Positions 1-9,582 of a stretch of DNA of 45,202 bases are shown in pieces. How positions within the stretch are numbered: the stretch's first letter is position 1; every line of letters starts with the position of its first letter. Where the stretch lies: the NCBI GenBank assembly GCA_964551305.1, contig CAZKBT010000023.1, positions 1 through 45,202 on the forward strand, in the 5' to 3' direction. The stretch comes from JBAZDC01 sp041654595 (GTDB taxonomy: Bacteria > Pseudomonadota > Gammaproteobacteria > Burkholderiales > Burkholderiaceae_B). The notes below the pieces were generated by a model. The model was not told where the DNA came from and made no database searches. It saw only the letters and a program-made list of their open reading frames with translations. A program made the translations under genes and the position numbers.

Positions 1-1478
1 AAGAAGCCTTCGACCCACAGGTGCACCACCCACCAGCGCCAGTATTCCATGATGGACAGATGAGTGCGCTCGCCGTAGAACAGGCCGGCGCCGTAGAACA
101 GGCCGATGGCGCCCACGGAAGCGGTCAGCAGCGCCAGCAGGTTCTTGTCTTCGCCGGTGCGGGCGAATAGCGCCGGCAGCACGCCGCGCAGCATCAAAAC
201 CAGCCAGAGCAGAATGCCGACCCATTTGAGTATCTGCCAGATGCGGCCCAGGTCGATGTATTCATAACCCTGGTGACCCAGCCAGAAGTTCCATTCGGCG
301 GGCATCCGGTGCGCGATGGCCAGGTAGTTGCCGATGAACGATCCCACGCACACGAAAACCAGCGCCCAGAAGAGCACGTCCACGCCGAGTTTCTGGAACT
401 TGGGATCCTTGCCGCCGTTGATCACCGGCGCCAGGAACAGGCCGACCGCCAGGAAGCCGGTTGCGATCCAGAACAGGGCGCTCTGGATGTGCCAGGTGCG
501 GGTCAGCGAGTAGGGGAACCATTGCGACACGTCGATGCCGTAGAACTGTTGTCCTTCCAGCGTGTAGTGCGCGGTGAAGCCGCCGATGAATACCTGGAAC
601 ACGAACAGCGCGACCACCAGGAACAAGTACTTGCCCAATGCGCGCTGCGACGGCGTGAGCGCCGACCGGGTCAAGGGATCCTGCGCGGGCGCATCGGGTT
701 CGGCCCCTTCATGCCGGCGAAGGAAGGCCCAGCCCCAGATCAGGAATCCCACGCCCGCCAGCAGTACGACGACGCTGATGATGGACCACACCACGTTCTC
801 GGTGCTGGGCACGTTGCCGATGAGCGGCTCGTGCGGCCAGTTGTTGGTATAGGTCACTTGGCTGTCGGGGCGCTCCGTGGCGGCGGCCCATGCCGTCCAG
901 AAGAAGAAGTGCGTCAGCTGCTCGCGCCGTTCGGCGCTGGGCAGGGTGTTTTCCTTCATGGCGAAGTTTTCGCGGCTTTTTTTCAGTGCCGGGGCATCGG
1001 AGAAAAGCTGGTCGTAATAGGAGGCGGTCTGTTCCATGGCCTGAGCGCGCCGCGGACTTACCGTCAGTACCCCGGACGAGTCGACCTGGTTGTTGCGGTA
1101 TTCGTCCCGCAGCTCGGCGCGCAGCGTTCCTTGCTGGCCGGCAGTCAGGCTGTCATAAGACTGGTTGTATCGTTCCTGCGCGGCCGATTCCAGCCAGGCC
1201 GTCAGTTCGCGGTGCAGCCAATCAGCCGTCCAGTCAGGCGCCTGATAAGCGCCGTGGCCCCAGATGGAGCCCAGTTGCATGCCGCCCACCGATTGCCAGG
1301 CGGTCTGGCCTTCGAGTATCTGCTCGCCGGTGAACAGCGTCTTGCCGTCCGCGCTGCCGACTTGCGCGGGAATGGGCGGCGCCGAGCGGTAGATGTCCGC
1401 GCCGAAGTAGCCCAGCAGCGAGAACATCGCGATGCACAGGCCGATGAGCGTGAACCAATGTTTTTTATATGGACCCAT
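1..1478 (-). CDS. norB: Quinol-dependent nitric oxide reductase (qNOR), N-terminal part
   Basis: Reduces two NO to N2O in the inner membrane with electrons from quinol. The window holds about the first 492 residues; a typical qNOR is about 750-760, so the C-terminal third lies beyond the left edge. A membrane segment at about residues 8-27 is followed by a large periplasmic domain (about 30-235), as in the fused quinol-type enzyme rather than the NorC-dependent one. Transmembrane helices then follow, including a TWHIQ segment with His330, the expected haem ligand helix, and an EYWRWWVVHLWVEGF segment at the edge. The ATG at 1478 has an AAGGA ribosome site. It lies 24 nt behind ric on the same strand and is probably driven by the sigma-54 promoter at 2227-2242. 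Identification is firm; completeness cannot be judged. Confidence 0.95.
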   Translation of the reverse strand, partial: MGPYKKHWFTLIGLCIAMFSLLGYFGADIYRSAPPIPAQVGSADGKTLFTGEQILEGQTAWQSVGGMQLGSIWGHGAYQAPDWTADWLHRELTAWLESAAQERYNQSYDSLTAGQQGTLRAELRDEYRNNQVDSSGVLTVSPRRAQAMEQTASYYDQLFSDAPALKKSRENFAMKENTLPSAERREQLTHFFFWTAWAAATERPDSQVTYTNNWPHEPLIGNVPSTENVVWSIISVVVLLAGVGFLIWGWAFLRRHEGAEPDAPAQDPLTRSALTPSQRALGKYLFLVVALFVFQVFIGGFTAHYTLEGQQFYGIDVSQWFPYSLTRTWHIQSALFWIATGFLAVGLFLAPVINGGKDPKFQKLGVDVLFWALVFVCVGSFIGNYLAIAHRMPAEWNFWLGHQGYEYIDLGRIWQILKWVGILLWLVLMLRGVLPALFARTGEDKNLLALLTASVGAIGLFYGAGLFYGERTHLSIMEYWRWWVVHLWVEGF

Positions 1479-1502
1479 TGTGATTCCTTACTTTTGATTT
1501 TT

Positions 1503-2180
1503 TCAATGCGCCCGCCCCGGGGCGTATCGTTCGAACAGGATGTTGTTTTCGATGTGTATGTGCTCTATCAGGTCCTCGCGAAAGGTCCGTAGCCCGGCGC
1601 AGAGCATGCGCCAGGTGGCGCAGGCGTCGTCCGGCGTGGAGAAATCGTTGGTCAGTTCAGCCAGGTGCCGCAACTCCCCGCCGTGGCTGTCGTGTTCCAT
1701 GCGCATCATGGTGATGGGCATGCCCGCCATGGCGCCCTGGCCGTCCAGTATCATGGGAAACAGCACGACTTCTTCCTTGCGCATGTGGCTGCTCAAGGCT
1801 TGCTCCATGTTTTGCAGAAGGTCGGCCAGCCCGAGGGGGCAGGCGGCGTGCCCCGCATGGACCTGCTCGACTTTGAAGGCCAGGCGGATCAACTCGGGAA
1901 ACTGCTCGCGATGCACCGCGTGATAACGGGTGAGGATGTGATGGATCAGCGCTTCATCGCTGGCGGCGCTCCAGTCCCGGTCTTGCGCGGTTTCTTCGCC
2001 CTGCTGCATGTCCAGGAGCCGGGCGGCGAGGGATTCCGCATCGATGCCGGCGTCGTCGGCCGCCGCGCGCAGCGTGCGGCTGCCCGCGCAGCAATAGTCG
2101 AGATGGTAGTCGTCGAACAGGCGGCGCGCGCCCGGTATGCGCAGGGCCAATTGGCCCAAGGGTTGGTCCATGTAGTTCAT
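1503..2180 (-). CDS. ric: Iron-sulfur cluster repair di-iron protein (Ric/YtfE/DnrN family)
   Basis: A 225-residue cytoplasmic protein of the RIC family, which repairs iron-sulfur clusters damaged by NO or oxidants. An N-terminal ScdA-like domain carries the Cys30-Cys31 pair (LDYCCAG). A hemerythrin-like four-helix domain follows, with His/Glu ligand motifs HHILTRYHAVH, SSHMRKEE, RMEHDSHG and IEHIHIENN. Length matches the family (about 220). It is the first gene of a ric-norB operon and faces norR across a shared control region, so NO-induced expression by NorR is very likely. The ATG at 2180 is preceded on the minus strand by AAGGAACCAGGA. Function is confident from motif content and neighbours. 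Confidence 0.94.
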   Translation of the reverse strand: MNYMDQPLGQLALRIPGARRLFDDYHLDYCCAGSRTLRAAADDAGIDAESLAARLLDMQQGEETAQDRDWSAASDEALIHHILTRYHAVHREQFPELIRLAFKVEQVHAGHAACPLGLADLLQNMEQALSSHMRKEEVVLFPMILDGQGAMAGMPITMMRMEHDSHGGELRHLAELTNDFSTPDDACATWRMLCAGLRTFREDLIEHIHIENNILFERYAPGRAH

Positions 2181-2226
2181 TCCTGGTTCCTTGAAGAGAG
2201 GTTACCGATACGGACAAGCGTTCTTA

Positions 2227-2242
2227 TGCAAAAGCGGTGCCA
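2227..2242 (-). promoter_or_regulatory. Sigma-54 promoter for ric-norB
   Basis: On the minus strand the sequence reads TGGCAC-CGCTT-TTGCA, a full match to the -24/-12 consensus TGGCAC-N5-TTGCA. It lies 46 nt upstream of the ric start and points at ric-norB. NorR is a sigma-54 activator, so promoter and regulator fit. Confidence 0.92.
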
Positions 2243-2260
2243 GCTTATGAACCACCGTAT

Positions 2261-2273
2261 ATTCAATGAGTTG
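2261..2273 (+). promoter_or_regulatory. IHF-like site between NorR sites and sigma-54 promoter
   Basis: ATTCAATGAGTTG matches the IHF consensus WATCAA-N4-TTR with one mismatch. It sits between the NorR sites (2284-2341) and the promoter (2227-2242), where DNA bending would help the activator reach sigma-54 polymerase. One mismatch in an AT-rich region makes this suggestive only. Confidence 0.45.
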
Positions 2274-2283
2274 GAATAAAAAA

Positions 2284-2296
2284 GGTTAAAATTACC
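2284..2296 (+). promoter_or_regulatory. NorR enhancer site 1 (GGT-N7-ACC)
   Basis: GGTTAAAATTACC fits the NorR core GT-N7-AC, with the extra outer G/C pair shared by all three local copies. It is the copy closest to the ric-norB promoter, about 42 nt upstream of the -24 element. Confidence 0.85.
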
Positions 2297-2308
2297 CTTA
2301 TTGAATAA

Positions 2309-2321
2309 GGTTTAAATCACC
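2309..2321 (+). promoter_or_regulatory. NorR enhancer site 2 (GGT-N7-ACC)
   Basis: GGTTTAAATCACC is the second copy of the NorR core, 25 nt from site 1. Three sites between norR and its target match the arrangement known for E. coli norR-norVW. Confidence 0.85.
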
Positions 2322-2328
2322 ATGAAAG

Positions 2329-2341
2329 GGTATTAATAACC
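2329..2341 (+). promoter_or_regulatory. NorR enhancer site 3 (GGT-N7-ACC), abutting norR start codon
   Basis: GGTATTAATAACC is the third copy, 20 nt from site 2. Its last base directly precedes the norR ATG at 2342, so NorR bound here would cover the norR translation start region. This suggests autoregulation of norR. Confidence 0.82.
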
Positions 2342-3910
<1,569 letters not shown>

Positions 3911-3940
3911 CGCGCCGCGGCGGCCGGCACGGGAAGGGCG

Positions 3941-4321
3941 TTACGCCTTGGAGCGGCCTAGCAGGACGTTGCGCAGGACGACCGCGTCGTTGTGCTCTTC
4001 GTCGCGGGCGCCATACAGGAGCGTAACGGTCTTGGTTTTGGCCAGGTTGCGGATTCGATCCAGCGCTTCGGCGTGTTCGCGCAGCTCGGCTTCGTAGCGC
4101 TGCTGGAACTGAGGCCAGCGTTGCGGATCATGGCCGAACCATTGTCGCAGCTCCGCGCTGGGAGCGATGTCCTTCATCCAGTCGTCGAGGGCCGCTTTCG
4201 CCTTGCTGATGCCTCGCGGCCAGAGCCGATCGACGAGGATGCGCGCGCCGTCGTCGGGATCGGCCGGTTCGTAGATGCGCTTCAGCCGAAGATGCGAAGC
4301 AGGAAAAGTCGTCCTGGCCAT
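3941..4321 (-). CDS. DUF488 family protein (YeaO-like)
   Basis: A 126-residue protein with the DUF488 signatures RIYEPADPDDGARILVDRLWPRG, DDWMKDIAPS and LRQWFGHDP near the N-terminus, and VTLLYGARDEEHN near the C-terminus. The family is widespread and small; its biochemical role is not settled. I chose the ATG at 4321 (MARTTF) because GGAGA lies about 6 nt upstream; an upstream in-frame ATG would add nine residues with no ribosome site. It converges on norR, whose stop is 30 nt away, and faces away from the peroxidase-encapsulin operon. No functional link to either neighbour can be shown. Confidence 0.85.
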   Translation of the reverse strand: MARTTFPASHLRLKRIYEPADPDDGARILVDRLWPRGISKAKAALDDWMKDIAPSAELRQWFGHDPQRWPQFQQRYEAELREHAEALDRIRNLAKTKTVTLLYGARDEEHNDAVVLRNVLLGRSKA

Positions 4322-4401
4322 GCCATGTCTCCTTGCATTCGTCGCCACCCTGGTAGCTTAATGCACAATCATGCGGGATTCGCGTTTGCCGCAAGAATCT
4401 T

Positions 4402-4430
4402 TTGACGTAGTAGCGTCGTTGAGCTATACG
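4402..4430 (+). promoter_or_regulatory. Probable sigma-70 promoter for the DyP-encapsulin operon
   Basis: A TTGACG -35 box (4402-4407), a 17-nt spacer and a TATACG -10 box (4425-4430) point at the peroxidase gene 40 nt downstream. Four of six bases match at -10. Confidence 0.55.
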
Positions 4431-4470
4431 GCGACTTATACTGTAAGCAACATATTCATTGCATATACCC

Positions 4471-5514
4471 ATGGATACTCCTCAACCTCAGGCTGTATTT
4501 ACCCCTGTTACGCGTAGCGCGATATTCGTCGTCGCCACGGTGTCCGAAGGCGACGAGCAGGCGGACAAGGTCCGCGCCTTGTGCGGCGATCTTGCAGGCC
4601 TGGTTCGTTCCGTCGGCAAGCGCGTGCCGTCTGGAGACCTGACCTGTGTGGCCGGCTTCAGTTCGAACGGCTGGGACAGGCTGTTCGGCGCGCCGCGTCC
4701 CGCCGAGCTGCATCCGTTTCGCGAATTCAAGGCCGATGACCGCCACGCGCCGGCTACCCCGGGCGATATGCTGCTGCATGTCCGCGCCGAGCAAATGGAT
4801 CTCTGTTTCGAGCTGCTCATGCAGGTGATGGCCAGGCTCGAGGGCGCGGTGACGGTCGTCGACGAAGTGCATGGCTTTCGCTATTTCGACATGCGCAGCA
4901 TGGTGGGCTTCGTCGACGGCACCGAGAATCCCGAGGGCGGCGAGGCCGTCGCGTTCACCGTGATCGGCGACGAGGATCCCGAATTTTCCGGCGGCAGCTA
5001 TGTAATGGTGCAGAAATACCTGCATGACATGGCTGGATGGAATGCGCTGCCGGTGGAGGCCCAGGAGCGCATCATCGGCCGCACCAAGATGTCGGACATC
5101 GAGCTCGACGACGCGGTCAAGCCCACCTCGTCGCACAGCGCGCTGACGACGATCGAGGAGAACGGCGAGGAAGTGAAAATCGTGCGCGACAACATGCCCT
5201 TCGGGCGCCCGGGTTCCGGTGAGTTCGGCACGTATTTCATCGGCTATGCGCGTTCTCCTTCGCCCATCGAGCAGATGCTGGAAAACATGGTCATCGGCCG
5301 CCCGCCGGGCAACTACGACCGCCTGCTCGATTTCAGCCGCGCCGTCACGGGCGGCCTGTTTTTCATCCCGTCGGCCGATCTGCTCGAAGAGCTTGCCGAG
5401 CGGGAACCTTCGGCCGCCGAGGTCGCCGAAGCCCCAACGCCTGCGTCCGCCGCGCCGAGCGCGGATGGCTCGCTGAACATCGGTTCTCTAAAGGGAGTCC
5501 CTCAGTATGAATAA
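4471..5514 (+). CDS. DyP-type haem peroxidase with encapsulin cargo peptide
   Basis: A 347-residue dye-decolourising peroxidase of the bacterial B-type (RhDypB-like). GFVDGTENP carries the distal Asp149, His222 (SSHSAL) is the expected proximal haem ligand, and Arg239 (IVRDNMPFG) the distal arginine. After the catalytic core (to about 308) comes an Ala/Pro/Glu-rich linker, then DGSLNIGSLKG (332-342). That peptide is the known cargo-loading type that docks DyP inside encapsulin shells. The ATG at 4471 is preferred; a TTG at 4459 is possible, and neither has a clear ribosome site. Its last 8 nt overlap the encapsulin gene, and the ribosome site of encapsulin lies inside the cargo-peptide codons. 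Role: encapsulated peroxidase, probably for oxidative stress. Confidence 0.93.
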   Translation: MDTPQPQAVFTPVTRSAIFVVATVSEGDEQADKVRALCGDLAGLVRSVGKRVPSGDLTCVAGFSSNGWDRLFGAPRPAELHPFREFKADDRHAPATPGDMLLHVRAEQMDLCFELLMQVMARLEGAVTVVDEVHGFRYFDMRSMVGFVDGTENPEGGEAVAFTVIGDEDPEFSGGSYVMVQKYLHDMAGWNALPVEAQERIIGRTKMSDIELDDAVKPTSSHSALTTIEENGEEVKIVRDNMPFGRPGSGEFGTYFIGYARSPSPIEQMLENMVIGRPPGNYDRLLDFSRAVTGGLFFIPSADLLEELAEREPSAAEVAEAPTPASAAPSADGSLNIGSLKGVPQYE

Positions 5515-6310
5515 CCTGCATCGCGAACTCGCCCCCATCTCCAGCGCCGCCTGGGCGCAAATCGAAGAGGAGGTCGCCCGTACCTTTCGGCGCACCGTCG
5601 CCGGCCGGCGCGTGGTGGACGTCAAAGGACCGGGAAGTTTGGAGCTGTCGGGGGTCGGAACAGGGCACCAGCGCACCATCGCCGCGCCGATGGAAGGCGT
5701 GCAGGCCAAGTTGCGCGAAGTGAGGGCGCTGGTCGAGCTGACCGTGCCGTTCGAGCTTCAGCGCGATGCGATCGACGCGGTGGAGCGCGGCGCCAATGAT
5801 TCCGATTGGCAGCCTGCCAAGGATGCGGCCCAGGAGCTCGCCTATGCCGAGGACCGGGCTATTTTCGACGGCTACCAGGCCGCCGGCATCGTCGGTATCC
5901 GCGAAGGCTCATCCAACACGGCGCTGGCGATTTCCGACGACGTGAGCGCTTATCCGGAAGCCATCGCCAATGCGCTGGAGCAGCTGCGCATGGAAGGCGT
6001 GGACGGCCCATATTCTGTTTTGCTGGGCGCGGATGCGTATACGGCGCTCGGGGGCGGCAGCGACGACGGCTATCCCGTGATTCAGCATATCAAACGCATC
6101 CTGAACGGCAACATCATATGGGCGCCCGCCATCAATGGAGGCAGCGTGTTGTCCACCCGCGGCGGCGACTTCGAGCTGCACCTGGGACAGGATCTGTCGA
6201 TCGGCTATAGCAGCCATACCGATAGGACCGTGCGCCTTTATCTGCGCGAGACCCTGACCTTCCTGATGCTGACCGGCGAAGCGTCGGTATCGATGGCGCT
6301 TTCCTCGTAA
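5507..6310 (+). CDS. Type 1 encapsulin shell protein
   Basis: A 267-residue HK97-fold shell protein of the encapsulin (linocin M18) family; the usual length is about 265. Visible hallmarks include the N-terminal LHRELAPIS and AAWAQIEEEVARTFRR, the ELTVPFEL segment, YAEDRAIFDGY, EGVDGPYSVLLG and the C-terminal LSIGYSSHTDRTVRLYLRETLTF. It should self-assemble into an icosahedral compartment around the DyP peroxidase encoded just upstream. The ATG at 5507 overlaps the peroxidase stop by 8 nt. AAGGGAG at 5491-5497 is a good ribosome site 9 nt upstream, so the two genes are translationally coupled. No second cargo (ferritin-like, hemerythrin) is encoded nearby. Confidence 0.95.
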   Translation: MNNLHRELAPISSAAWAQIEEEVARTFRRTVAGRRVVDVKGPGSLELSGVGTGHQRTIAAPMEGVQAKLREVRALVELTVPFELQRDAIDAVERGANDSDWQPAKDAAQELAYAEDRAIFDGYQAAGIVGIREGSSNTALAISDDVSAYPEAIANALEQLRMEGVDGPYSVLLGADAYTALGGGSDDGYPVIQHIKRILNGNIIWAPAINGGSVLSTRGGDFELHLGQDLSIGYSSHTDRTVRLYLRETLTFLMLTGEASVSMALSS

Positions 6311-6314
6311 GCGG

Positions 6315-6337
6315 CGATCCGCGTCGGCCGCGGGTCG
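6315..6337 (+). terminator. Hairpin between encapsulin and the convergent hydrolase gene
   Basis: CGATCCGCG, a 5-nt loop and CGCGGGTCG form a 9-bp stem with one G-T pair, just after the encapsulin stop and before the end of the convergent gene. There is only a short ATT tail, so termination is probable but not certain. Confidence 0.5.
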
Positions 6338-6338
6338 A

Positions 6339-7250
6339 TTATGCCCGCTCCGGCTCGAACAGCGAAACGGCTTCTTGCAGCGTGAGCTGCGGTTTTTCGT
6401 ACTGGATCCAGTGCGAGCAGTCCTGAACGCGATCCGCGCCGCGCGGGCCGATGACCTCGCGGGTGCATGCCAGGAATTCGTCGATGCGCGAACGATAGAA
6501 GGGATCGTGTTCGCCGTAGAGCACGCGTATCGGCATGGGCAGCGTTTGCATGGCCTCCAGCATGGGCATGGCCCGGGACATCTCGCGCGTCTTGACCCGG
6601 CAGCCGTTTACGCCCGAAGCGATGATGTCGAGAACGGTATCGTCGATCAGTCCATGGTCCCACAGCATGGTTTCATGCGCCGTCAGGCGTACGCCAGCCA
6701 TGAAACCTTCGCGGCTGGCGGTCTCGGACGCGCGATTCTGGAGGGCTAGGAGTTCGTCGGGCACGGGCAGGATGCCGGGAGGGCTGAGCAGCAGCATCGC
6801 GGCGATGCGTTCAGGACGGTCCGCCGCCATCCGGACGGCGACGGTCGTGCCGAAGGAGAACGCCAGGACGGAATAGGGCGCGCGCGCATCGTCCCGGTCC
6901 CGGCTCATGCGGTTCATGGCTTCGGAAACCGCGGCCGCCAGCGTCGGTATCGTCGGCGTTTCTTTCAACGCATCGGATTTGCCGAAGCCCGGCATGTCCA
7001 TGCCGACGACGTGAAAATGCGCCGCCAGCGCGCCCAGGTTGGCATGCCAATGCCGCCAGTTGCCGTAGCCGCCGTGCAGCAGCAACAGCGTTTTGCCTTG
7101 GCCGCCTTCGACATAGTTCACCTTGCCGTGGGCCAAGGCCACCGATCGTTCCCGAAAGCCGGCGGGGGGCGACTCGGTTGCGCGCGTCGCGACGCTTGCG
7201 TGCGAGGCATCCAAATTCGTGTTCATGTTGGTCATGTTGTCTCGGCGCAT
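6339..7250 (-). CDS. Alpha/beta hydrolase
   Basis: A 303-residue alpha/beta-fold hydrolase of the type often found in aromatic and alicyclic catabolism. The HGGYGNWRHW oxyanion region is near residues 59-68. The nucleophile elbow reads AFSFG, with Ser132 and Ala in place of the first Gly of GxSxG. Asp249 (YGEHDPFY) and His280 (CSHWIQYEKP) complete the triad. It may hydrolyse a C-C bond, ester or thioester; the substrate is unknown. The start codon lies 3 nt after the stop of the tandem CoA-transferase, so they form one operon; an internal ATG at 7235 is an alternative start, and neither has a strong ribosome site. The pairing with a CoA-transferase suggests thioester or ester chemistry. Confidence 0.85.
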   Translation of the reverse strand: MRRDNMTNMNTNLDASHASVATRATESPPAGFRERSVALAHGKVNYVEGGQGKTLLLLHGGYGNWRHWHANLGALAAHFHVVGMDMPGFGKSDALKETPTIPTLAAAVSEAMNRMSRDRDDARAPYSVLAFSFGTTVAVRMAADRPERIAAMLLLSPPGILPVPDELLALQNRASETASREGFMAGVRLTAHETMLWDHGLIDDTVLDIIASGVNGCRVKTREMSRAMPMLEAMQTLPMPIRVLYGEHDPFYRSRIDEFLACTREVIGPRGADRVQDCSHWIQYEKPQLTLQEAVSLFEPERA

Positions 7251-7253
7251 CGA

Positions 7254-9473
7254 TCAGGACGGCGTGGCGGGTGTCGGGATGTGGGCGCATTCTTCGATGC
7301 CCAGCCATTCTTTCAGCACTTCTTGCGTGTATTCGCCCAGGGGACCGATCGCTCTTTGCACGACCGCCGGCGTGCGGCTCAGCTTGATGGGAGAGGCGAG
7401 TAGTTCCCAATCGCGCCCGCCTTCGACGGCGGCCACGACCAGTCCGCGCTCTTTCGCCTGCTCGCTGTCGAGCGCCTCGGTGATGGAGTTGACGGGGGCG
7501 CAAAGGACGCCGCGTCCGGACGCGGCGGCGACCAATTCCAGGCGAGTGCATGCGCACGTAGCCGGTCCGGCATCGCGCGGCGTGATTTCCGGAAGCAAGG
7601 CCGGCGCGTGCCGCGGGTCCACGTCCGCCACGACGTAGCCGTCGCTGCACTGGACCATGAGACAGTCCGGGACCGGCCGGTTCCAGCTGTCCTGGGTCAG
7701 TGTGGCGGCGATGTCCTGCATGGACAGGTCGACCCATTGTCCTTCGCCATGGCGGTCACGGTACTCCAGCGCGGCCAGGATGGCGGCAAGGCCGTACAGC
7801 CCGCCCATGACGTCCGCGATGGAGATGCCCACTTTGTTCGGCATGGGGCTATCGACGCTGCGCGTCAGGTCCATGATGCCGGACATGGCTTGTATGGTCG
7901 TGTCCATCGCGGCGCGTTTGGCGTAAGGGGAGGCGATACCGAAGCCGGTGATCGAGCAATAGACCAGGCGTGGATTGAGCTCGTGCAATTGCGCCGGACT
8001 CAGGCCCAACTGGCTCAAGGCGCCGGGGCGCAGGTTTTCCACGAAGACGTCCGCTTGCTTCAGGAGATCGTGAAAATGCGCCAGCCCTTCGTCGGTTTTC
8101 AGGTCCAGCTGGACGGCCCTTTTGTCGCTGTTGCCGATGCTGAAGAAAATGCCCTGGCCGTAGCGCAGCGGCGGCAGTTGGCGCGCCGGGTCGCCGGCAG
8201 GCGATTCGAGCTTGACGACATCGGCGCCCAAGGCGCCCAGCTGACGGGCGCACAACGGCGCGGTCGTATAGCTGCCTATCTCGATGACACGCAGCCCTTG
8301 CAGCGGCGCCTGGCCGGCCCGGGCGGACAAGGGAGCCTGGCCCGCGCAGGCGGGCGGGGCGGGTTGCGGCGCGGCGGGCCGGGCGTCGCGCCGGCCGCTG
8401 TCCGGAGCCGGGATGGCCAGGCGCGGGCGCGCGGCGGCGGCCGATCCGCGAAAGACCGGCCCCGCGATGCGCGCGGACGACGAGGTGACGGGGTCCGTGG
8501 CGTCGAGGAAGATGCCGCGTTGCCGCAGGCTGGGGTCGGTAAACAGCGTGTCCATGGTGTAGACCGGGCCGCACGGCAGCATGACTTCATTGAATGCCGT
8601 TATGCAATGCTCCACGGTTTGCCCGCGCGTCCAGGATTCCACGATCCGGTCGACGGCTTGCCATTGCGCCACGCGTTTTTGCGGCGTGTCGTAGAGATCG
8701 TCCGCGGCCAGGCTTTCGTCGCCGATGATGCGGCAGACGCGGCGCCATTGGTCGTTGGAGCCGGTGCACAGCACCACCCAGCCGTCTTTCGCCCGATACG
8801 CGTTCCAGGGAGACATCGATACGTGCCGATTGCCGATGCGTCCCGCCTCCATGCCGGCGAAATATTGCGAAAGAAAGGTCGTGTTCATGGCGATGGCGCA
8901 ATCGAACAAGGCGATGCCCACGTCCTGGCCGATGCCCGTTTGCCTGCGTACTTTCAGGCCGGCAAGGATGGCGCCGGCGGCCCAGGCGCCGGCGGCGCTG
9001 TCGACGTACCTGCATTTGGAGTAGGTCGGGGCGGCGTCCGTGGCGCCGGTCACCCACATTCCGCCGGCGTAGGCTTGTATCAGCGCATCGCCATAGGCAT
9101 GGCCGCGCATGGGGCCGGACGCGCCGAACGCGGTGATGTCGCAACGCAGGCCTTGGGCGTTGAACGCGTCCAGGCATGCGGTCGGCGCGGGCTGGTCGAC
9201 GTCGGAAGAGGTAATGACGACGTGCGCCGATTGCAGCAGGCCCTCGAGCAGTGCCCGGTCCTCGGGCGAGTCCGCATCGACGACGATGCTGGTTTTTCCC
9301 GCCGCGGCCTGGGCCCGGTCATGCCATTTGAACGTTCCGGCCTGGATATCCTGGGCAAATTCGATGAGGATGACCCTGGCCCCGAGCTCGGCTAGCGCGG
9401 AGCCGCATTTGCCCACGGCTTCGCGTCGCCCGAATTCGATGATGGTTATGTCGTTCAGAAATGCCTCGGCCAT
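7254..9473 (-). CDS. Tandem (fused) CaiB/BaiF family III CoA-transferase
   Basis: A 739-residue protein with two CaiB/BaiF domains; single-domain members have about 390-400. Domain 1 (about 5-345) has Asp129 in AYGDALIQAYAGG. Domain 2 (about 391-720) has Asp524 in MDTTIQAMSG, the usual aspartyl-CoA nucleophile context. A Pro/Ala-rich linker (about 346-390) holds a short AGQAPL duplication. Family III enzymes form interlocked dimers, so a fusion may fold as a pseudo-dimer; DddD is a known two-domain relative, but nothing here shows DMSP lyase function. It would activate a carboxylic acid by transfer of CoA. First gene of an operon with the downstream hydrolase, behind the promoter and operator-like site at 9533-9553. 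Confidence 0.9.
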   Translation of the reverse strand: MAEAFLNDITIIEFGRREAVGKCGSALAELGARVILIEFAQDIQAGTFKWHDRAQAAAGKTSIVVDADSPEDRALLEGLLQSAHVVITSSDVDQPAPTACLDAFNAQGLRCDITAFGASGPMRGHAYGDALIQAYAGGMWVTGATDAAPTYSKCRYVDSAAGAWAAGAILAGLKVRRQTGIGQDVGIALFDCAIAMNTTFLSQYFAGMEAGRIGNRHVSMSPWNAYRAKDGWVVLCTGSNDQWRRVCRIIGDESLAADDLYDTPQKRVAQWQAVDRIVESWTRGQTVEHCITAFNEVMLPCGPVYTMDTLFTDPSLRQRGIFLDATDPVTSSSARIAGPVFRGSAAAARPRLAIPAPDSGRRDARPAAPQPAPPACAGQAPLSARAGQAPLQGLRVIEIGSYTTAPLCARQLGALGADVVKLESPAGDPARQLPPLRYGQGIFFSIGNSDKRAVQLDLKTDEGLAHFHDLLKQADVFVENLRPGALSQLGLSPAQLHELNPRLVYCSITGFGIASPYAKRAAMDTTIQAMSGIMDLTRSVDSPMPNKVGISIADVMGGLYGLAAILAALEYRDRHGEGQWVDLSMQDIAATLTQDSWNRPVPDCLMVQCSDGYVVADVDPRHAPALLPEITPRDAGPATCACTRLELVAAASGRGVLCAPVNSITEALDSEQAKERGLVVAAVEGGRDWELLASPIKLSRTPAVVQRAIGPLGEYTQEVLKEWLGIEECAHIPTPATPS

Positions 9474-9532
9474 GCTGGTCTCGCTTACGTGTGCCTAGTC
9501 TGTGACTCTGGAGTCATGCGCATCTTTGGTTC

Positions 9533-9553
9533 ATTATATGATACGTCATTCCA
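9533..9553 (-). promoter_or_regulatory. Promoter -10 and operator-like site for the CoA-transferase/hydrolase operon
   Basis: On the minus strand TATAAT (9538-9533) is a perfect -10 box; the -35 region is weak. Directly upstream lies TGATACGTCATTCCA (9539-9553 on the plus strand), one member of the repeated 15-bp family described in the findings. The 16-mer GGTTCATTATATGATA (9528-9543) recurs exactly at 17958-17973, in front of the second CoA-transferase. Confidence 0.55.
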
Positions 9554-9582
9554 AAATAAATGAGAAGCGTCGTCGAACCGGC

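Noticed and set aside
273..1592. Plus-strand frame of 439 codons at the left end
   Set aside because: It lies opposite norB, whose minus-strand translation has transmembrane helices and haem-ligand motifs; the plus frame has no recognisable content.
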